Origin: Echinostoma caproni
Lineage: Eukaryota > Platyhelminthes > Trematoda > Plagiorchiida > Echinostomatidae
Direction of reading: 5' to 3'
DNA length: 11,035 nucleotides
Assembly: GCA_900618425.1 (NCBI GenBank)
Contig: UZAN01044607.1
Location: 24,521 to 35,555 of the forward strand
A model generated the notes under the pieces. That model was given only the letters and a program-made list of their open reading frames with translations, was not told the origin of the DNA and did no database searches. Position numbers and translations under genes: made by a program. Shown here one piece after another: positions 6,977 to 11,035 of the stretch. Within the stretch, counting starts at the first letter, position 1. The number at the start of each line of letters is the position of its first letter.

Positions 6977-7696
6977 TCAGTTAGCTAGATGGAGAGGCCC
7001 TTTGGAAGCTGAATGCTGAGGGGCTCTCGATGATACAGAAAAATGAAAATGAACTCTGGCATGGTTAAACCCGGGTAGGTTTCTCTGTACCAAATTAAAG
7101 CTTTCCGTTAATCCTAACGAAGTAATCAGATCCAAAGTGTTGCTCAGTCTCGTTGAGGTCACGACATGAGTCCATCCTCCAAGTTGAATGCTATTCAAAA
7201 ACTGCCTAAGATGACGCGGGGTCTTTAAGTGTAGCCCGGCACATTTCTGGTGCATTGAAATCACCAGCTATTAGCTTATGACCCGTAGGGAGGTTGCTCA
7301 ATAAATTCAGATCATCAATAATAGGCATGAAGCTGTTGGTACTTTGTCTAGGTGGACGATAGACAACCTAACAGTAGCTCCTTGCCCTCAGCCCCGACGC
7401 TAAGACATATGGAGTCATCATCATCATCATTTTACAGCGTAATACAGTGAAGCGAACTTCGCTGATCGCTGCTTAACTCATATTGCATACAAGGTAAGTG
7501 ATAATGTGTGAGGCGGACAGGGATTGGTCCTATTCTTAGGGATGGGATGCTGACAGCATGATACGGGGATGGCCTCCTTTGAATAGATTAAGGTTCCACC
7601 ACCGCGTTTATTCGCTCTGCTCTTGACAAAATATTAATAGCCACATAATGCGATGGCATCCATGGGAGTAGATTCGGGTAACCAAATCTCCGCCAT
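6977..7696 (-). pseudogene. LINE apurinic-like (EEP) endonuclease, 5' truncated and broken
   Basis: Leftward from 7696: AEIWLPESTPMDAIALCGY carries the catalytic Glu of the ETWL-type motif. Next come KRGGGTLIYSKEAIPV (GGG at about 7592-7603), VVYRPPRQST (YRPP at 7350-7361) and GDFNAP (7248-7265). After a frame change, LRQFLNSIQLGGWTHVV, TRLSNTLDLITSLGL and the last catalytic block follow. That block should read SDH but is FNH (7061-7069), so the Asp is replaced by Asn. A TCA microsatellite (7415-7430) inserts a string of stops. The domain cuts target DNA for LINE insertion in living elements. Here the N-terminal Asn-containing strand is missing, the catalytic Asp is changed, and at least two frame breaks are present. 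Confidence 0.85.
7415..7430 (+). repeat. (TCA)n microsatellite
   Basis: Five tandem TCA units interrupt the endonuclease remnant of the family B LINE. Read on the - strand in the local coding frame they give five consecutive TGA stops. Confidence 0.9.
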
Positions 7697-7698
7697 CG

Positions 7699-7771
7699 GG
7701 CGATGGTGGCTTGGTGGTAACGTCACCAACTTATCGTTTCGGGGGACGTGTATTCAAACCCCACCAGCGCC
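7699..7771 (+). mobile_element. tRNA-like sequence, probable SINE head
   Basis: An A-box-like TGGCTTGGTGG (7707-7717) and a B-box/T-loop-like tattcaaacc (7751-7760, TTCAAAC loop 7753-7759) are spaced as in a tRNA. The ends pair partly: gcgatgg (7700-7706) against ccagcgc (7764-7770), six of seven. The T stem is damaged (gtgta against cccac) and the anticodon arm is poor, so this is not a working tRNA. It is more likely the Pol III promoter head of a tRNA-derived SINE. The segment that follows (to about 7860) ends with an AATAAA and an A-rich tail, as a SINE would. It starts almost exactly where the family B endonuclease remnant breaks off. Confidence 0.5.
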
Positions 7772-7860
7772 GCCTGACTCCCATGGCAGCCGTTTAATTG
7801 GCCGCTTCCCCCTTCCTGAAAATTGTATCATTGTGTATTCAATAAAAAGAAAGTAAAATT

Positions 7861-8992
7861 AGAAAGAAATAAAATGAATTCGTAGTCTCCTGTTATCGTG
7901 GCCATTCGAGTATGGTTCATTTTACTAGGAATTGAATGTGAATTAATCAGCAATAAAGAGCACGATTGACTTTAATGTTTGACCCTTGGAGAAACATTCG
8001 GGATGGGATGTTTAATCATTTGAAAATGTGAATGTGATGAGGGTTCCACATATTTTTACGGAAGACGGGAGCAATCAAAATGGGTTCTTATATTTAACCT
8101 GGAAACATTGGACGGGGATTGGGATAGTACGTCTAGAGATGCAATATTAAGGTCAGATTGAACTGGTGCAAGTTGGTATGATTTGGATAGGGAAATGGAG
8201 CTATTTGTATCTATGGCGGGTTCAAAAAAGCGGAGCTTTGCCTTCGTAAAATAACTGGTTAGTAGTATTAGGAAATGGTTATGTGGTAATGGGTTGAAAA
8301 TATGGAGAGGGAGGCAAAAAACAGGGAAAAGTTGTATAAAGGATTGCTTCAGGGTAGGGTTGTAAGGCTAGACGTGTGGTGGAACTGGTCAAGGGATCTC
8401 CGTTGTTTAGACTGTGTGAGCAGAGTTGCACATATTGACCTACGGGGTTAGTTGAAGTATTAGAGTTCCTTTGAAGTGAAGTATTATCCGTCGCTAAGAG
8501 AATTTCTATTCATTGAATGAGGCAATCTTGGATGGGGTGGACCCGGATTGTTTCTAAGTGCCGGATCCCTTTCTGGATACTTTTGCGGTGATGCGCCAAC
8601 AGCTACTAAGGCGCTCTTATCTCACAATTTAGAGAGAGTATCAGTGCTCCGTTCCAAACTTGGGCACTCAGTCCGGGACCAATGGGCACCGGAACGGGGG
8701 GGGGGGTAATCGATAGTTATCCCGGTGGGCATTCACTTACTTTAGTCCGGTTCGCAGTTCGAGGATTGATAGGAGATTCAGTGGGTGTGGTTGAAAGGTG
8801 CTGGCGTTTGCTGGGAAGATGCACTGATGAGATTGAAATCGTGTTATCCAAGTCAACTGAATTAACCAGCGTTCTTATTACTGGTGACTGACGTTGGTAC
8901 GAACTGGAAATCGGATTTTTTATTCTGGGACTAATGGGTAAGCATTCTGCCCTCTTATACTCAAAAGTATAGTTGCAAGATGAACTGGCGAC
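7861..8992. other. Unassigned 1.1-kb segment
   Basis: No recognisable coding remnant is found on either strand. The + strand is G-rich over 8020-8460 and contains a G11 run at 8696-8706. One open stretch (8682-8891, 69 codons) starts within the G-run area and has no domain features. The segment sits between a tRNA-like SINE head and an endonuclease fragment that breaks off at about 8990, so it may be an unknown repeat or old unique DNA. Confidence 0.45.
8696..8706 (+). repeat. G11 homopolymer
   Basis: Eleven consecutive G, followed by taatcg. It is similar in length to the G10 run in the BEL element at 317-326, but the flanks differ. Confidence 0.9.
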
Positions 8993-9340
8993 CTACCTTT
9001 GTGGTGGGGTCTTGTCAGTTTGAATCTTTATTGATTTAAAATCCGATGAATTCGCATGGGACTTGCCACACCAGGAAACGTTGACATATGTGGCAACACC
9101 CCCTCCGGTCTCTTTTCCTCCGGTTCCACTATCCTGTAGGTAAACTTGAAAATCGTCTATTGACAGTAGAGAGTCATCTACATCCTTATTCAACCAGGAT
9201 TCTTGAACACAGACAGCACACCTGTTCGTATGAATTCTTGATCGAAGGACACTAGTTAAATCCGAAATTTCGGGAAACAGAGACCGAATGTTAGTGCTAA
9301 CCAATGACGGGACATTCGTCTTTGACAGAGGGGTGCAATT
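8993..9340 (-). pseudogene. CR1-like LINE endonuclease, N-terminal third
   Basis: Leftward from about 9340 a single uninterrupted frame reads TPLSKTNVPSLVSTNIRSLF, with the Asn of the NIRS strand at about 9290-9292. It continues through ISDLTSVL, then CAVCVQESWLNKDVDD with the catalytic Glu of QESWL, IDDFQVYLQD, and GGKETGGGVATYVNVSW, which is the typical GGG-VA-YVN block. It ends in KIQTDKTPPQR and a stop at 8993-8995, well short of the full domain; the YRPP, GDFN and SDH motifs are absent. The sequence breaks at about 8990, where unassigned DNA begins. It is better preserved than the 6977-7696 copy and from a different family. Its style fits the RT end at 3760-4720, so the two could be halves of one element. 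Confidence 0.85.
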
Positions 9341-9576
9341 AAAGGCAACTTACCATCCTGCACGCTTGCATTTTTGGTCCATCCTGGACATTGAGAAAAT
9401 GGAGTCGCACAAACCTTTGAATCATTGAAGCATGTCCTGGCACATTTAAAACAAATAATATCATCCCGTGAGTAACGACGACGCATGATATGGAGTGAAA
9501 ATGTGAAAATTCCCACAATGTGAAGAAGAGCATGTAAGGGTAGCGCAGTCAATCGAAGGGCGCGCGTGTCCTGCAT
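9310..9576 (-). other. Cys-rich frame upstream of the endonuclease, with donor-like GTAAGT
   Basis: A - strand frame from 9576 encodes a Cys-rich stretch (IICFKCARTCFNDSKVC, then FSQCPGW) about 30-40 codons before the endonuclease frame, in a different phase. At about 9345-9355, cag-gatg is followed by gtaagt, a good 5' splice-site match. It may be the 5' leader or end of an ORF1 of the same LINE, or a host exon. The Cys spacing (x2, x3, x6, x7) does not fit a PHD or CCHC finger that I can name. Confidence 0.3.
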
Positions 9577-10229
9577 TCTTCCATAATACCTTTCCTTTGT
9601 CGCACGTGTGACGTGCTCAACACTTCTCTCTTCATCATAGAAGAATACCCTCCTTCATGACTATGGACTGAGTACCTGTTCTTCATCTGTCAACTATTAG
9701 ACATCATTTACCTACACACACCTGCGTTGACAATTTGTTCACATCAGCTGTAACGGACTGACTTTTCATTGGACCTTTGCCTCTTCAACGTTCACTCACA
9801 TTCACCTGCATACATCTCGTGTATATTTGCCTTTTCGAAGGTTTTCTGCACCTCACCAACCTTATAAAGGGAGCTGTATGGTAAAACTATTTTGACTTTT
9901 CAACGCTATTCCTTTGATTCATGTAAAGACCCTATTTTGTTTTATTGCCCTCTAGAACGAGATCATGTATGATCTCGAATATGGCACGATTTCCGGTGGG
10001 TTGTGTCGTGCGCTTTGCTCTCTGTACATCTTGCTACTGCAGGTCACATAACACACTCAACGCTCGTTACCGACTTTATTCTCAATCCAGTCTCTCTCTG
10101 GGAAGCCGGATCAAGAGAATTAGTGAACGCGTCGTCGCTCAGGCCATCTATAGTGCTAAACACCACAACCTAATCCTTGTCAGTTTTGGATTCATTGTTT
10201 TTGTGTCATTTACATCATTTTCACTGCGA
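9577..10229. other. Spacer with inverted repeats, no gene recognised
   Basis: The + strand is pyrimidine-rich and without long frames up to about 9950. A frame at 9945-10241 and another at 9973-10170 (containing LNPVSLWEAGSRELVNA) are open but match nothing I recognise. The segment contains several small perfect inverted repeats, among them gcacgt-gtg-acgtgc at 9602-9616. It could be the 5' part of the minus-strand LINE or the 3' part of another element. Confidence 0.4.
9958..9977. repeat. Perfect 9-base inverted repeat with 2-base centre
   Basis: cgagatcat, then gt, then atgatctcg: nine perfect pairs. Directly downstream a weaker inverted pair, gcacga ... tcgtgc (about 9984-10011), encloses about 16 bases. 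Confidence 0.85.
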
Positions 10230-10330
10230 TTATTATTATAATCCTAATTTATTCCAAATATTTTTTATTAGTATATCTTTTATCATTTGTATTTTTACTA
10301 TTATCATTATTATTATAAAAATCATAATCA
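10230..10330. repeat. AT-rich low-complexity tract, ATT-type repeats
   Basis: About 100 bases of mostly A and T with repeated ATT/TTA units (tattattata at 10231-10240; ttatcattattattata near 10300). It resembles the simple tail that ends many LINEs and may mark the end of an element read rightward, or it may be simple repeat. Confidence 0.6.
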
Positions 10331-10412
10331 CAACGAGCTGAACGGTACATACCCCGCGCGCGGTTTGAATTTTAACGTGCTGTCTGCTACAACCTGCTTT
10401 TTACTAAAAAAA

Positions 10413-10438
10413 AGTGGAATATCTACCGATATTTCACT
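10413..10438. repeat. Inverted repeat, 11-bp stem
   Basis: agtggaatatc (10413-10423), tacc loop, then gatatttcact (10428-10438). All positions pair except one G-T. It lies about 230 bases before the PHD reading frame. Confidence 0.8.
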
Positions 10439-10483
10439 GAATATACACTGCCTGGGTTAAAACCGAGGCACCTTTTATAATTC

Positions 10484-10504
10484 AGTGACCAATCGCAGGT
10501 CACT
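10484..10504. repeat. Inverted repeat, perfect 7-bp stem
   Basis: agtgacc (10484-10490), aatcgca loop, ggtcact (10498-10504). It follows a TATA-like ttttataa (10473-10480) and sits in the probable 5' leader of the PHD frame. Confidence 0.8.
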
Positions 10505-10645
10505 CAGTTTTACAGAGTTCGTGGTAGTATTTCGTTTTGCCTAAACAGTTTTGTTTATTGGTTATTGTTTTTGTGGCGTACACTGTGTTCCATATTTTCA
10601 GTTTTCCAGTTTTGAAAGTAATCATTTTATTGGTGTTAAATTTTT

Positions 10646-10663
10646 AAATTTTTTCACCTTTCA
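10646..10663 (+). promoter_or_regulatory. Probable 3' splice site before the PHD frame
   Basis: A T-rich tract ends ttttcacctttcag, an excellent acceptor. The PHD-coding frame has no ATG between its last upstream stop (10637-10639) and the zinc finger, which fits an exon start at 10664 with the initiator in an upstream exon. An old LINE ORF1 that lost its ATG is the alternative. Confidence 0.5.
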
Positions 10664-11035
10664 GTGACTGCTCGGAATGAAGTGAATGAGTGTGGCGGCT
10701 GCGGAGAGTTTGTGGCCGAGGGCATCCAATGTGAACGATGCCATCTCTGGTATCATAAACGCTGTTGTAAGCTGTCGAAAAAGTGCTATGACCTATACAC
10801 AATACACAGTTCTCTGCGATGGATCTGTGTCTACTGTATAGCGCTGATAGGGGAATGCTCACGCATCCCCAGGGACAAAGCGGCGGGCAACACCAGCCAG
10901 CCGGATCAGCTTAAGGAAACGAAAACTCAGGTGCCTAAAAGGAATAAAACAAAGAAGAGAAACCGAAAGGAAAAACGGGAACCAGATGCCAAAACGCAAG
11001 GAAAAACTACCACAGTAGCCCAAGAGAGGGATGCG
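10664..11035 (+). CDS. PHD-type zinc finger protein, partial; likely CR1-like LINE ORF1 or host exon
   Basis: Frame 2 is open for 124 codons from the splice acceptor to the right edge with no stop. Numbering from 10664, the zinc ligands are C10, C13, C23, C26, H31, C34, C55 and C58, a complete C4-H-C3 PHD pattern with the usual aromatic pair before the His (LWYHKRC) and the Trp two residues before the last Cys pair (RWICVYC). PHD fingers bind histone tails or act in protein contacts. They are also known in ORF1 of CR1-like LINEs (Kapitonov and Jurka described PHD and esterase domains there), and the DLYTIHSSLRWIC part is like trematode LINE ORF1 proteins. After the finger comes a long Lys/Arg/Glu-rich region (for example KRNKTKKRNRKEKRE), suited to nucleic-acid binding. 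All eight ligands are intact and no stop is present, unlike every other element here, so it may be young or selected. There is no in-frame ATG. Confidence 0.8.
   Translation, partial: MTARNEVNECGGCGEFVAEGIQCERCHLWYHKRCCKLSKKCYDLYTIHSSLRWICVYCIALIGECSRIPRDKAAGNTSQPDQLKETKTQVPKRNKTKKRNRKEKREPDAKTQGKTTTVAQERDA

Larger units (their letters stand above)
5937..7696 (-). mobile_element. CR1-like LINE ORF2, second family (family B), internally deleted
   Basis: Read leftward from 7696, this shows the endonuclease (7696 to about 6977), a linker region (about 6977-6480), RT fingers (6452-6180) and a C-terminal tail (6176-5937) in the order of CR1-clade ORF2. It is 5' truncated, since the start of the endonuclease is missing beyond 7696. 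It has several frame changes and stops, and it lacks the RT palm. It differs from the 3760-4720 copy in its C-terminal ending (WNKLPPHIH and FKRELNNFLD instead of PYLARVLIN), so it is a separate family inserted in the same orientation. Confidence 0.85.

Noticed and set aside
7699..7771. Functional tRNA gene
   Set aside because: The T stem has two mismatches, the anticodon arm pairs poorly, and the acceptor stem overlaps the T stem by one base, so it is a tRNA-derived relic.
7653..7856. 67-codon + strand frame across the tRNA-like segment
   Set aside because: It is antisense to endonuclease remnant and then runs through the tRNA-like SINE head, so it is not a protein gene.
8824..8838. Hammerhead ribozyme-like core: ctgatgag followed four bases later by gaaa, of interest because schistosome SINEs carry hammerheads
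   Set aside because: Only four bases separate the two conserved strands, so no stem II can form. No matching stems I and III or cleavage-site triplet were found upstream or downstream.
9945..10241. 98-codon + strand frame and an overlapping 66-codon frame (LNPVSLWEAGSRELVNA)
   Set aside because: No recognisable domain, and both run into or towards AT-rich simple sequence. I could not support either as a gene.
10644..10862. Minus-strand 72-codon frame opposite the PHD finger
   Set aside because: It is a mirror of the PHD-coding strand, which has a complete zinc-ligand pattern.
1..11035. CRISPR array, bacterial operon or prophage
   Set aside because: There are no regularly spaced repeats, no ribosome-binding-site-led gene series and no phage genes. 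All recognisable coding remnants are eukaryotic retroelements.

Overview
This window looks like eukaryotic, very probably flatworm (trematode or cestode-like), intergenic DNA packed with dead retrotransposons. The evidence is the mix of element families (BEL/Pao, Gypsy and at least two CR1-like LINE families, plus a tRNA-like SINE head), long AT-rich spacers, splice-site-like signals, and no bacterial gene organisation. The host assignment is an inference from family resemblance. No complete, intact gene is visible.

Layout, left to right. (1) 1-2545, + strand: the 3' part of a BEL/Pao LTR retrotransposon. It runs in order through a gag CCHC knuckle, an aspartic protease, the N-terminal edge of the reverse transcriptase (RT), an abrupt junction to the integrase core, the integrase C-terminal region and a candidate 3' LTR. 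It is broken by several frameshifts and stops; most of the RT and all of the RNase H are missing. (2) About 2672-3115, + strand: the C-terminal end of a Gypsy-type integrase/pol. (3) About 3600-4720, - strand: RT palm/thumb and 3' end of a CR1-like LINE (called family A here). (4) 4721-5936: a stretch with little coding signal. It holds one clean, unrecognised 105-codon reading frame on the - strand (5419-5736) with splice-like edges. (5) 5937-7696, - strand: a second, different CR1-like LINE (family B) with endonuclease, linker, RT fingers and C-terminal tail. Its RT catalytic core is deleted. (6) 7699-7771: a tRNA-like sequence, probably a SINE head. (7) 7861-8992: unassigned. (8) 8993-9340, - strand: the N-terminal endonuclease piece of a LINE that may be the other end of family A, with a Cys-rich frame upstream. 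(9) 9577-10660: non-coding, AT-rich in part, with several clean inverted repeats. (10) 10664-11035, + strand: a well-preserved PHD-type zinc finger with a lysine-rich tail. It is open at the right edge and is most likely ORF1 of a third CR1-like LINE or a captured host exon.

The pieces do not cooperate as a pathway. They are best read as nested and truncated insertions: two LTR elements on the + strand, two LINE families on the - strand and a further ORF1-like frame on the + strand. The most open questions are the unidentified frame at 5419-5736, the PHD frame with its upstream splice acceptor and hairpins, and whether the two family A pieces are one element split by later insertions.
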